From Paralithodes platypus (Eukaryota; Arthropoda; Malacostraca; Decapoda; Lithodidae): 64,000 nucleotides of DNA. Position 1 is the first letter of the stretch. The number at the start of each line of letters is the position of its first letter. The stretch spans positions 19,214,811 through 19,278,810 of the forward strand of contig CM064481.1 in NCBI GenBank assembly GCA_032716605.1. The letters are read 5' to 3'. A model generated the notes under the pieces. It saw only the letters and a list, made by a program, of their open reading frames with translations, searched no databases and was not told where the DNA came from. Positions 33,179-43,120 of the stretch are shown here, piece after piece. The position numbers and the translations under genes are program-made.

Positions 33179-33376
33179 CTATTTTGAGCCATCCTGACTA
33201 AAACTCGGTAAACAAAAACGGCGTTCTCGGAGCAACGAGACAAAAAACGCCGGAAAGGTAACGTACACCAAACGAGACATTTTAACACATTTTATACAAA
33301 GGGTGTGCGCAAAAATAGGGATACCTGAACAGGAGGGCGTAATGCATAAAGCAAAAACCGGGGCAAAGGTAGCCAT
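33179..33376 (-). pseudogene. DIRS beta1 gag N-terminal zinc-finger remnant
   Basis: Sixty-five residues matching the gag N-terminus of alpha1 and alpha2: ALCITPSC, then IFAHTLCIKCVK, keep the C-x4-C and H-x2-C-x2-C cluster; the third Cys is lost. It reads into non-gag sequence and stops. An upstream polypyrimidine-CAG (TTTTTTTCCAG on the minus strand near 33440) matches the candidate acceptor of the alpha copies. Confidence 0.7.
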
Positions 33377-33690
33377 GACAGAGACTGGTGGGATGCGTAC
33401 TCCAGGTTCTGCATAGACCCGCCGGGACCCAGCTCTGGAAAAAAATAAAATTTCCAGGAATTAATGCTCATAAGGTTAACCCAAACATGTTCGCACACAA
33501 GTGTTAACTAAAGACCAGCATGGCGTTTATAACTGATGAAATCTTTCCGGTGGTGTTTGTTTCAAGATTCAATTTTGGAAAAAAAAAAAAATCAAAAAGA
33601 TGCCGGCCCCCGAATTATCTCGTAGATCAAAAACTGGGAAGCCTGACAAATATACGAGATCGAACTTCTCCCGAAGTTTCTTTTTAGATC

Positions 33691-34125
33691 GCCGTATGTT
33701 GAAGGCGGCGATACAAAACGTATCCCTCAATTGTCTGGTTAACTAACCGAATTGTAAATTCGTTATTCCCACCCTTCCAGGGAGCACCCGCCGGGTGTGA
33801 ATATTAGTTTAAAAAACGTTAACCCCAATTACGCCGTAAGCTGAAGGCGGCGATACAAAACGTATCCCTCAATTGTCTGGTTAACTAACTGAATTGTAAA
33901 TTCGTGATTCCCACCCTTCCAGGGAGCACCCGCCGGGTGTGAATATTAGTTTAAAAAACGTTAACCCCAATTGTGCTTTAAATTGCCGTATGTTGAAGGA
34001 GGCGATACACAATGCATCCCTCAATTGTCTGGTCAACTAAACCGAATTTTGTAAATTCGGTCATCCCACCCTACCAGGTTGCACCCGCCGGGTGATTTAA
34101 AGTTTAAAAGTTAACCCCAATTGTT
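33691..34125 (-). repeat. Three ~145-bp tandem repeats in the beta1 leader
   Basis: Units begin GCCGTATGTTGAAGGCGGCG at 33691, with further copies at 33833 and 33987, and share CCCTCAATTGTCTGGT and CACCCGCCGGGTG. beta3 has two copies (about 53783 and 53937). Confidence 0.85.
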
Positions 34126-34508
34126 CCTAACCCCACATCTTTGTAAAAGATCGCCGGGGAGGAAATACAACAACAGCATAGTTTTATATTGGCTTTGCAA
34201 AACCGAAAAAACTACAAACAACACATGTCCGTATGAACACTGTTAGATGGGTACAGCCAACCCGCCGGGAATCAGAAGGAGCCTGAAACAGGCACCCCAG
34301 AGATGCAGCCCTGGGGAGCCACAGACACCCACTCGCCGGGGAAACAAGCCTGTTTTTAAACCACGCATGGCCAAAACTCGTTAACCAGCCGGGTTTTTTC
34401 ATGGTGTAACCGAGAAAAACCCGCCGGAAATAACCCACCCCGTCCAGATACCATCTGAACGCAACACAGGACCGAGGCGTAGCCAAAACAACTAACGCCG
34501 GGCCCAAC

Positions 34509-34600
34509 ATAGTCCGTGGAATTAGCCAATACACAACTAACCCAGGACACATAAATAGTCCGTGGAATTAGCCAATACACAACTAAACCAGGACACACAT
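34509..34600 (-). repeat. 46-bp tandem duplication
   Basis: ATAGTCCGTGGAATTAGCC followed by AATACACAACTAA and CCAGGACACA occurs twice, 46 bases apart; beta3 has the same pair (about 54465-54556). Confidence 0.85.
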
Positions 34601-35187
34601 CACACAGTAGTACATATTTAGAAAATAAATCAATAACACTTGTATATGTGGTAAAGCTACGAGAGGCTGGCTAGGCCTAGGCAGACGGATAATATTAACA
34701 TGTCGGAATATAAACAAAAACCACTGAATTATATCACAACAGGAACCACCGCCAACACACCACTGTAGCAAATACTTCCGGCAAAGGGAAGAACTGACTC
34801 GGGACCCAGAAAAAACTCCACTAAGTGAAGAAAAATACGCTGGGAACGTCAGCAAAAATACGCTACCTCATCAGAAAGATAAAAGGAAGCAAAAACGCGT
34901 AATGAAAGCCGCCTGCAACACAAAGCTAGCTAACTGTGACAAAGTTCACCTGTCCACAACCGGACCACGAGGGTACATCCGAAATAGATGCCCCAAACAC
35001 ACGACCCAAAATACACTGCACTGCGGGCATCGGGCAACCAGCCCAGGACACTCCTGCTACGCATATCCTAACCTTACTCGATACATCCCGGAGTAAACAA
35101 ATGAGAAAAAACTCACTAGGGACGCAGCAAATGCGGAACCAGCGGAGCGTGGAGAGACACGTCCGGGCCGGCTGCCCGCAGAGCAGA
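34601..35187 (-). other. Remainder of the beta1 leader, no gene
   Basis: Matches beta3 54557-55139 closely and has no convincing ORF. Identity to beta3 ends at GAGCAGAGA, exactly where the palindrome begins; in beta3 the 5' ITR begins there. Confidence 0.7.
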
Positions 35188-35337
35188 GAAACGAAGGAGG
35201 TGGCGTAGCATATTACCTTCCTTTAGGCAGGCTAGTTTGCCATCAAACTCAACCTGACCTCGGTCACTCAGGTTGAGTTTGATGGCAAACTAGCCTGCCT
35301 AAAGGAAGGTAATATGCTACGCCACCTCCTTCGTTTC
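35188..35337. repeat. Perfect palindrome, 70-bp arms, 10-bp spacer
   Basis: Arms 35188-35257 and 35268-35337 are exact reverse complements; the spacer is CCTCGGTCAC. The right arm is the start of the kinase coding sequence, so the left arm is an inverted copy of kinase DNA. The left edge coincides with the point at which beta1 departs from beta3. Confidence 0.97.
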
Positions 35338-36159
35338 CACTGTGAAGCCCAAATCCTCAGCCGTTTGGATGGCATTGGTGGGGTCCCTGTGGTGTATGCT
35401 GTGGCGTCTGACCAGCCTATGATTGTGATGTCCCTGTGCACGGGGAAAACACTCCATGAGTTGCTAGAGGACAATGATACCCCGTTCTGCATGTGGCTCA
35501 ACATCCTAAAGGGTGTCGTCTATGAGGTTTGTCGAATTCACTCAGAAAATGTAATTCATAATGACTTGAAAACAGACAATGTGCTTTTTGAAACTGGTAC
35601 AGAAGACTTGAAAGTGTCTGTAATAGATTTTGGCTTGGCTAGTTCCCCAGGCCCAAACTCACGTTTTCCCACTGGAACAATAGCTAAATATAAGAAATAC
35701 AAGCACTACGCACCGGAACTATTTCTTGGTGACGTAAGTTCCACTCACAGCGACACTTGGGCGCTCGGTGATATGATTGACAGAATCATAAAGGGTGTCG
35801 ACATCGATACTGAGCTCCTTAAAATAGCTGATTCACTAAAAGCTCTTGCTCGGGCTATGAAGCGTAGAGAGGCCATTCACCGCCCCAGCCTTCTAGTAGT
35901 TTATGAACAACTATCTGGCATTTTGGATTGTTGTCTTCATATCTTGAATAGCCCTGTCGAATCTCCATTGAACTATGAGTCTGATTCCAGCTGTAGTGAG
36001 TCAGAGAGCAAGACTGGTGGGGAAGACAATGATGATTCAGTCTTTTCTGTTGTCGAGCCTGTGAGTGCAATGAAGAGAGGAAGGGATTCATATGACATAG
36101 ACGAGGTTGGGAACGCTAAGAAGTTCAGGGCAGATGATTCCGTGTGTGTTATTGATTAA
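35268..36159 (+). pseudogene. Protein kinase domain gene, 5'-truncated at the palindrome
   Basis: From ATG 35314 a 281-residue protein is open; the same frame extends upstream to the palindrome spacer and supplies DGKLACLKEGN, whose Lys (35302-35304) fits the beta-3 ATP-binding Lys. Glu at residue 11 (FHCEAQIL) fits helix C. VIHNDLKTDN at residues 81-90 is the catalytic loop with catalytic Asp 84 and Asn instead of the usual Arg before it (non-RD kinase). DFG is at 105-107 and APE at 133-135. The Gly-rich loop is missing. After about residue 205 comes an acidic Ser/Glu/Asp tail and a KRGRD...AKKFR basic motif that may be nuclear. Likely a Ser/Thr kinase; the family is unknown to me. It may be a 3' exon or a truncated copy. 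Confidence 0.75.
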
Positions 36160-36305
36160 GGTGTTTTGGAAGCTGATACCCAAAATACTGATTTACTTAT
36201 TTTATTTTATTAGGAAGATGGTTAAAATTAAGGTTTTTGGTTGTTGTATTTTCTTTAATGGTAGCTCAAATTAGTTATTGGTTAAGGGTGTACGGCATAT
36301 GTGGA

Positions 36306-36473
36306 GGAATTATACCCACATGACGGATAAACGTGTTATTGTGATGGCACGACAAGTATGGACTCTCTCTGGAGTCCTGTTCAGGTATGTCAAACAGACA
36401 CACCTGAAGAGAACTCCAGACTTGTACATCGTGTCATCACAAAAAAAAATTTCCATCATGTGGGGATAATTTT
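36306..36473. other. Long imperfect hairpin downstream of the kinase
   Basis: The left arm, including TATACCCACATGACGG, TGTGATGGCACGAC and GGAGTCCTGTTCAGGT, pairs with the right arm, ACCTGAAGAGAACTCC, GTCATCACA and CATCATGTGGGGATAAT. Arms are about 75-80 bases around a loop of roughly 14 bases. It could be a small MITE, a structured 3' UTR or a hairpin RNA locus; the sequence does not decide. Confidence 0.7.
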
Positions 36474-37320
36474 GCCATTCAAGTATTCACGGCAGTGAAT
36501 TCCTCTTCCCGATGTAGCCTAGCCTATATGTGGTTTATTTATTTACTTAACATGCTTCCTTAACATTACACATAACATTATACGTAACATGTTTAATTGT
36601 CTTTAAATGAGTTAGAAGAACCATAGAGTGTATTGATTAAGGATATACATAAGGTAAACATTTAAAAAAATTGTAATTCCTTTAATTTAGTATATTTTCT
36701 CTATGTTATGTAAGGAACACAACAAGCCTCAGCTTTTGTAACTGTCCTTTCTACCCTAGGACTACTTGGAAAGGATTATAAAATTGAATCTAAGCCAGCA
36801 GGCTGAATGCTTGCCGATGGGTTGGTCAGCGTGAGTAGTGTCTTGTTTTTCTGAGGTGTCCTGTACATGGAAACTCCGGGCATCAAGGGCACGGTAGACA
36901 TCGTGGTTTTTCTAACTGTTGGAGAGCAAGATGCACTAGTTGCAGCTGGTAATTTTGGTCGGCCGGTTAGTCGTGCTTTTTATCCGGGGAGCGATGTGAG
37001 ATATCCTGTTTCGCGTTGTTTCTCCGGATGCACGCCCTTTGGTCGGATGTGTGGGTGGACTTTGGCGTAGCTTGGGCATGAATTACAGTTGTGGTGAGGG
37101 AAAAGGTGTTTTCGGATGAATCGGCAGGCTTTTGTTTGTGCCGATTAGAATGGTTTCCCCTATCTGCCACGTTTTCTATGGGGCTTATTCCTGACGCGTT
37201 TTCTCGAGTTTTGAGTTGATGATGTTGTTGTTCTTTGTTGTTGCCTGAGCTGCGCTCTCTTATGCTCGCAATACGTAACACCGAGGCTGGAGCGGCTTCT
37301 GTGATGGTGGATGGCTGAGG
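36474..37320. other. No recognisable feature
   Basis: AT-rich first half, then sequence with a short open frame (36867-37070) without any family signal. A small palindrome ATTCACGGCAGTGAAT lies at 36484-36499. I see no gene. Confidence 0.4.
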
Positions 37321-38735
37321 ACAAATAATACTAATAATAATACTAATAATAATAATATTTATTCAGTTAGCATTTTACAAAGTTGGTACCACATAATATG
37401 ATACAAATATGACATGTACCAGCTTTGCATAATTCCAACTAAGGATAGCCCAATAAGGCCGTTAGGCGTATTTCCATTGGGGTCCTTGTGGGATTAGGTT
37501 AGCTGGGGAAAAAGGGGAAAATAACAAATGTAGATATTTTAGAGAAAGTATTTCTAGGGGGTTATATTAAGATACCTTACATTCTATAGTTGGATTGGTC
37601 AAAATATTTCAGTAATCATTTCAGTTTGTTTTGCCTATCTCTTATGTCGTATTTAGTAGTAGACATAAGCTTGGTGCTCCCTTCTCGCAGCTGTTCGGTT
37701 CAGGTGCGCCTTCAAGCTACGTCTGAAGTAATACAATGTTCTCTTTTCACGGACTGACTGGGGTAGGCAATTGTTCCAGTCTTTGATGGCAGTGAAGAAG
37801 AATGTTTGCTTACCCTGTCCTTGGATTCTCGGGACCGTAAAATTATTCCTCGTATTGTGTCCATTCCTTTCATTTGCTTTAACAAAATTACTCTTTAAAT
37901 ACTCTGGAGCTCTATCATAAAATATCTTGAAGGCATTTATGAGTCTGATTTGTTTGGCCCTGTCAGAGACATATTGAGCATACCAAGTGACTGAAGTTGT
38001 TCCTGGCCAACATGCGATCTGGGTCCTAGGTTCAGCATGAACCTAACCATTTTATTTTGAGTGACCTGAAGTTTGTGCTTTGCTGATTTAGATGATGCAG
38101 AGTACCAGGATAACACAGAATAGTCAAAATGACACTGAACAAGCGCTTGGCATAGGGTCTTTTTGGTCGCCGCGGGCAAGCATCCCACCTGTCTATACAG
38201 GTATTTTATACGTGCTCTACATTTACTCAGGATAATTTCCAAGATTGATTCACCTGACAGAGTCGAGTCCAGTTTTAGTCCGAGATATTTCACTTGTGAC
38301 ACTGTTGTTATAGGAATATCATTACAGTTGACCGAGAAGCCCTCAATGTCTTTCAATTTGCGTTTTGTTCCACATAAGATGGCTTCTGTCTTGCCCAGGT
38401 GAAGAGATAGTCTATTGTCCACTAGCAAATCACTACACGATTCTAGTTCTTTGGAAAGTGAGGCGGCAATACTTATTGGGTCTTTTCCTGAAACCAGAAG
38501 CACGCTGTCGTCTGCATACAGTAATAATTTACACGAGATGCTCAGTTCCATGTCGTTCACATAACAGAGAAAGAGTAAGGGACCAAGGATGCTTCCCTGC
38601 AGGACCCCACAGTTAATTGGCATAGGATCAGATATATTATCATCAATTTTGACTCTTTGTGTTCTGCCACTAAGATAAGATTTAAACCAGTTCACTGACC
38701 CAATGGCCATTGCTTGTAGTTTATTACAGAGGATA
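37321..38735 (-). mobile_element. LINE-X, second half (RT C-terminal part and 3' end), minus strand
   Basis: On the minus strand it begins TATCCTCTGTAATAAAC, the direct continuation of the LINE-X half that ends at 25755: the codons there for DTVDHN join ILCNKLQAMAIGSVNWF. The 3' end is marked by an ATT/AAT-rich tail (37321-37368). About 450 bases of 3' UTR and C-terminal debris lie between the main ORF and the tail. Confidence 0.9.
37937..38735 (-). pseudogene. LINE-X reverse transcriptase, C-terminal half
   Basis: About 265 residues: KSYLSGRTQRVKID, NCGVLQGSILGPLLFLCYVN with Leu in place of the usual Pro, the active site LLYADDSVLL (YADD), VKYLGLKLDS and a thumb region (QVGCLPAATKKTLCQAL). 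It ends in a frame break near 37940, after which C-terminal motifs such as NSHNTRNNFT-like Asn-rich sequence continue in another frame. It is non-functional because it is separated from its N-terminal half by an inversion. Confidence 0.82.
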
Positions 38736-39017
38736 ATTTATTAGTGGCCCCTCCATCATTGACGAACATGCCTATTACATAAGGCATCCTCTTCAAACAC
38801 TAATCCGCCGTAGTTTGAATCTACCGCGCAGAGCATTTAAAATCTGAGGAGCCTTCATCATGAGCGCACGCGACCTCACTCATGGCTTCAGTCATTATGA
38901 ATTAGGTTCTCACTACGAAAAAACTTCGTAAAAAATAAAAAACAAAAAGAAAATAAGAATAACTATCCAATAAGCTTTCCATCATATCGTGGATGTACTT
39001 GTGTGGATCTTTGACCA
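38736..39017 (+). repeat. Displaced, inverted 5' ITR of DIRS beta1
   Basis: It starts ATTTATTAGTGGCCCC exactly at the LINE-X junction and follows the beta3 5' ITR (reverse complement of 55138-55446) until TTTGACCA, where it is broken. Its partner body ends at 35187. About 27 ITR bases expected between the two are missing. Confidence 0.9.
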
Positions 39018-41038
39018 CAGAATCTGCAGTCTTTGGTACATACGGGAACGAGAATAACGACGATGCTTTGTCCAGAGACCGTGTAGGCCTGAGCCAACGG
39101 GGAGGTGGGCGGAGTTTAAAACCTGCCCACATAAATCACTTTCAGATAAATGTTTCTGCATGAACAGATAACTTAAATAATAAACGACCAACGCCACCGA
39201 GGGCACAGTTTGTTTTGTTCTAAGAATCCGAGACGTAAAAGCTTGCCAATGCGATTGAAACTGTCGCTTTGTAGACTGGGTATATTGATTCGTGAATATC
39301 TTGGTCACGTCGCTACCATATGGTGCTAGCCACTTGGCCTCCTGAATGTCCAAAATGAACAAGTCCGCGAGGTTTCTAGGTTGCCAATTGTGTTCTAAGT
39401 GGAACAACCCGACCAGGAGTGACACTGGGTGCGGGCACCACGTGTTCAAATGCTGGTACCACACTGCGCCGGCCACAGGGGCGCGATTAGCGAGACTACG
39501 CCTCGCTAATCCTGTAGTTTGTTGACTACGTGGCACATTAGAGACGCGTCTGGCGGCAGAATATAGATAAATGGAACTCAACCTGTTCTCGTCCATCATC
39601 AGAGCGTCAGGTCCGCCCGCCGGCGTTATCGTCCGGCGGGTGAGGTACAACTGTGAGTATCGCCATACACCTTGGCTGTGGCTGTCCCTCGCTTGCGAGC
39701 TCGGTATGCTCCCTGAATGGGAGCCCTCGTCCGAGTCCCGTAAAGGTTTATGATAATTAAAAGCTCCCATAGCTCATTAACACATTGAAAGCAGAGCTGG
39801 TGAGCAAAATCATAAAGTATACTAATTAATTTAATTTATATTTAATTGTATTAAAATAAATTACTATAAATAAACACAATATTATCATAATATAATCATA
39901 GAAAATATATATGTTTATTATGATTCAGCTATTAAATTATTTCATTAACAAATAAAAATAAGATAGGGCTACCTGAGCTTAACGGCGTTGAACATACAGC
40001 AATGAGAGGTTCAAGTGCCGACACGACAGAGACTGGGGGAAAACTACCCCGCCCCCGGGAACTACCTGGTCACCTGGTGCAACACCGGTACTCCGCCCTG
40101 GAAAGAGAAATTTCCGGGGATTAATGCTCATAGGGTTACACCCAAAAAATGGTACAAAATATGTGCCTCAAAACCGCCGGTCAACGAACCGTAGCACTCC
40201 ACCACTACTTTTCGTTGTCTTTTAGTTTCATATTAAAGATTTCAGCATATCTTTACCTGTCCAGAAGATTTAAGCATATCTTCTGAATCCTCATGAAGAT
40301 GAAGCATATCTTTATTAAAGATGAAGTCTTTCAAGTATCCCTTTACACTTGAAACACTAGTAAGATTCCGGCATCTTTTTATCCCATAAAAAGTCTAAGC
40401 CTATCTTAATCTCTAATCTGGCTTCTCCCAGAATCCCTCATAGATCGCCGTCTTGAAGGCTGTGATACCCTATTGTATCAATCAATTGTTTGGCATATTA
40501 TCGCGAATTGCAAATCAGTTAATATAACCACCCAAAGGTACAACCGCCGGGTTTTATATGCAATGTCAAACCAATTGTACCTGCCCCAGACCTCTTTGTA
40601 AAAAGGTCGCCGGGAGGGAAAGACTAAACAAACAAACGGCATTGTTTCAATGGCTTATTAAAGATTACAGCATATCTTTTACCTGTCCAAAAGAATTAAG
40701 CATAACTTCTTAATCCTCATAAAGATGAAGCATATCTTTATTAAAGATGAAGTCTTTCAAGTATCCCTTTACACTTGAAACACTAGTAAGATTCAGGCAT
40801 CTTTTATCCCATAAAAAGTCTAAGCCTATCTTAATCTCTAATCCGGCTTCTCCCAGAAGCCCTCATAGATCGCCGTCTTGAAGGCCGTGATACCCTATTG
40901 TATCAATCAATTGTTTGGCAAATTATCTCGAATCGCAAATCCGTTAATATAACCACCCGAAGGTACAACCGCCGGGTTTTATATGCAACGTCAAACCAAT
41001 TATACCTGCCCCAGACCTCTTTGTAAAAACTATTATGT
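39018..41038 (-). mobile_element. DIRS beta2 fragment (truncated at both ends)
   Basis: A third beta copy that begins inside the recombinase (CAGAATCTGCAGTC) and ends inside the leader (CCTCTTTGTAAAAA), without ITRs or ICR. Stretch 39771-40360 is AT-rich non-coding leader and 40365-41038 carries the 425-bp tandem repeats. Its gag/recombinase deletion junction is identical to beta1. Confidence 0.88.
39040..39770 (-). pseudogene. DIRS beta2 gag/recombinase fusion ORF, truncated
   Basis: It has the same chimeric order as beta1: MGAFNYHKPLRDSDEG and GVWRYSQ from gag, then YLTRRTITPAGGPDAL from the end of pol and the recombinase core (HNWQPRNLADLF, STKRQFQSHWQAFTSR). It is cut off before the catalytic Arg at the inversion breakpoint, so it cannot recombine DNA. 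Confidence 0.8.
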
Positions 41039-42027
41039 TGATGATTACACACTTATGATACGCATATAGGCTACCATAAGTGTGTATTGCGAAAATCACA
41101 ATAAAAGTGCAATTATTCCAGTAAATATGAAATTAATAGCCAACGCCTAATTGTACAGCTGACGCTCGCAACAGCCAATTTGAATATGAGTCTCTCTCGA
41201 GCGATCTGATACATGTAACATCCTAAAATTTATCCATCAGAAATCTACATTAATTGTTATTGCATTTCTGTTTACTATCGATGTTTACGGCTCCAACTTA
41301 TAGACTAAAACTCGCAAGTGGTCAATTACTTACAACTAACATTTGCTATTTACTGCCGGTCCGCCAGGAAGAACAACGTCTCTGTGAACCCCAACAGAGT
41401 ATGTGACCTGGAAGACCCCTGCTTGTGGAGACAATGGACCTCCGGCTGAATGTACATCCCGAAAGCCACCGACTCGCCCTACAGATAGCGTGATCCCTCA
41501 GGAATAACCCCCGCTATGTCTGACGCATTGACCTGCCTTAGGGTACGTGCGGGGGTTGACGGAGGTGACATGGGGGGTTTGCTGATGTTCATGCCCGCCC
41601 TTCCTGCCGCCTCCAACCAAGTGAGCAGGCCCTTTCGCTTCTCCTGCTATATTTATTTTCGTTTTTCCCTCTTCCTCTGTCATGTGGGGGGGGGGGAGTT
41701 CTGCTTCTCCCCTCGAGGATAAATACTCGCTAACGATCGAGCGTCGCAGAGCCTGATAGGATTCCACACACTCTACGCAAAGTAGACGGCATGTCGTCAG
41801 AGGCCATATTACGGGAGATCATAGTGACAGTGTGGGAGATCAAAAGGTCGCCCAGGAGAAACCGCCGTCCTCTGATCACCAAGGAAGAACCGCCGGTCCA
41901 TTCTTGTGCACGCGAAACATGATTCCCGTAGTGTGTGGTTGATTTAATGGCGATGTGGTGGATAGGTGGTTCCTTATCGCCCTTTTGACGGGGAGTTAGC
42001 ATAACCCCTACTCAGCTCCGCATCTGT
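41039..42027. other. Mostly unique sequence, no gene identified
   Basis: A 12-bp-arm hairpin (TACACACTTATG / CATAAGTGTGTA, about 41045-41086) lies near the left edge. A G-run is at 41681-41692. Short open frames occur on both strands but none shows a family signature. This may be the nearest thing to host DNA in the window. Confidence 0.4.
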
Positions 42028-42311
42028 GTAGGAATAGGATTTTACACCATACCCGAAAGAGGATTTATGGAGCTCCGATCTTATCTCAACCATCTGAACA
42101 AATTTACCAACACACCTAAACTTCGTTAGATGCGGGAATAGCCTCCCGAAAATATCAAGCCCTGGCGGGGGCTTGAACTCGGGACCTTTGGGTTGTGAGG
42201 CAAACACTTTACCAGTTAGACCAATAAAGATATCCCACTTGGCCTGGTCGGCTCAAGGTATTTCCGCATCCGGTTTCTGTTTAGGCTAACCTATTTTCAC
42301 TGACTTTACAC
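42028..42311 (-). mobile_element. tRNA-derived SINE, copy 1
   Basis: Read on the minus strand, 42159-42232 resembles a tRNA: an A box TGGTCTAACTGGTAAAGTG, an anticodon-like CTCACAA loop (CAC, as in a valine tRNA) and a B box GAGTTCAAGCC. The whole 284-bp unit recurs at 42601-42884 with few differences, ends near GTAGGAATAGGATTTTACACC and includes a non-tRNA body, as expected of a SINE. A functional tRNA gene is unlikely because the stems are imperfect. Confidence 0.75.
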
Positions 42312-42600
42312 TACTTCACCGTCCGGGAAGCGAAGGCTCCAAACAGAGAGGAACGAACAGAGAGGAACAAGCCTGAGCCGAAACGACCGGAGTCCGTCAG
42401 AGAGACGAACGGGAATGGTGAGTCAACTTTACTGAGCGGCGCGAACACAAGGCACCTTGTGCTACACAGGCACACTAACGGCCCAGTTGGCAACTCGCTT
42501 GAGCGGCCGGCAACTCCACAACCCAACCCAAGCGAGTCTCACATACACTCCCTGCTCTCTCCTATCCCCTTTCTTGCCCTGTAGTGTAGGAATCACCCCT
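42312..42600. other. Spacer between the two SINE copies
   Basis: About 290 bases, GC-rich, with a small internal repeat (AACAGAGAGGAACGA / AACAGAGAGGAACAA). No gene seen. Confidence 0.5.
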
Positions 42601-42884
42601 GTAGGAATAGGATTTTACACCATACCCGAAAGAGGATTTATGGAGCTCCGATCTTACTCTCAACCATCTGAACAATTTTACCAACACACCTAAACTTCGT
42701 TAGATGCGGGAATAGCCTCCCGAAAATATCAAAACCTGGCGGGGGCTTGAACTCGGGACCCTTGGGTTGTGAGGCAAACACTTTACCAGTTAGACCAATA
42801 GAGATATCCCACTTGGCCTGGTCGGCTCAAGGTATTTCCGCATCCGGTTTCTGTTTAGGTTAACCTCTTTTCACTGACTTTACA
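42601..42884 (-). mobile_element. tRNA-derived SINE, copy 2
   Basis: Same unit and orientation as copy 1, with the same A and B boxes and valine-like anticodon loop. CATCTG occurs just left of copy 1 (42021-42026) and just right of copy 2 (42885-42890), which may mean that both copies and the spacer arrived together. Confidence 0.75.
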
Positions 42885-43120
42885 TCTGGACCTAACTATG
42901 TTGTTGTTGTCGGGGGTGCTATCGCCGATGTTCACCGAGTCCTACATATGCAATTTGGGCGTAGGTTGCATGAGCATGGTGATATCGTGAGTAACGACAA
43001 CTACCTATATGGGCCTCCTCACTTTATGCCTGGCAACATGGTTTTGTAGGTAGTGTGGTGTGGGTCTGGCCCTGCCCTAACTTCTTTGTTGCTTAAAGTG
43101 GGCCTCCTTCAAATCCCACC

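Larger units (their letters stand above)
25756..35187 (-). mobile_element. DIRS-type element, copy beta1 (non-autonomous, 5' ITR displaced)
   Basis: A minus-strand element with a 3' ITR (25756-26107), ICR (26180-26286), tyrosine recombinase, a gag-recombinase fusion, and a long leader with tandem repeats and gag-start remnants. RT and RNase H are absent. It interrupts LINE-X exactly between CATAA and TATCC with no target duplication. Its 5' ITR is not at 35187, where the sequence jumps into a palindrome, but at 38736-39017 in reverse orientation. A 3-kb element (28879-31905) and a LINE-X tail (32537-32698) are nested inside. Stretches 26287-26960 and 28283-28870 are AT-rich and non-coding. 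Confidence 0.85.

Noticed and set aside
34184..34598. Minus-strand frames of 80-122 codons in the beta1 leader, also present in beta3
   Set aside because: They are not preserved as a single frame between beta1 and beta3 (frame shifts and different ends), and they overlap tandem repeats; more likely non-coding leader.
36867..37281. Short frames on both strands between the hairpin and LINE-X
   Set aside because: No family motif, no conservation evidence in the window and ordinary length for chance frames.
41498..41767. 89-codon minus-strand frame near the G-run
   Set aside because: Includes low-complexity sequence and no recognisable motif; insufficient to call a gene.
42159..42232. A functional tRNA-Val gene on the minus strand
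   Set aside because: A and B boxes are degenerate, stems do not pair well, and the unit is part of a repeated 284-bp SINE.
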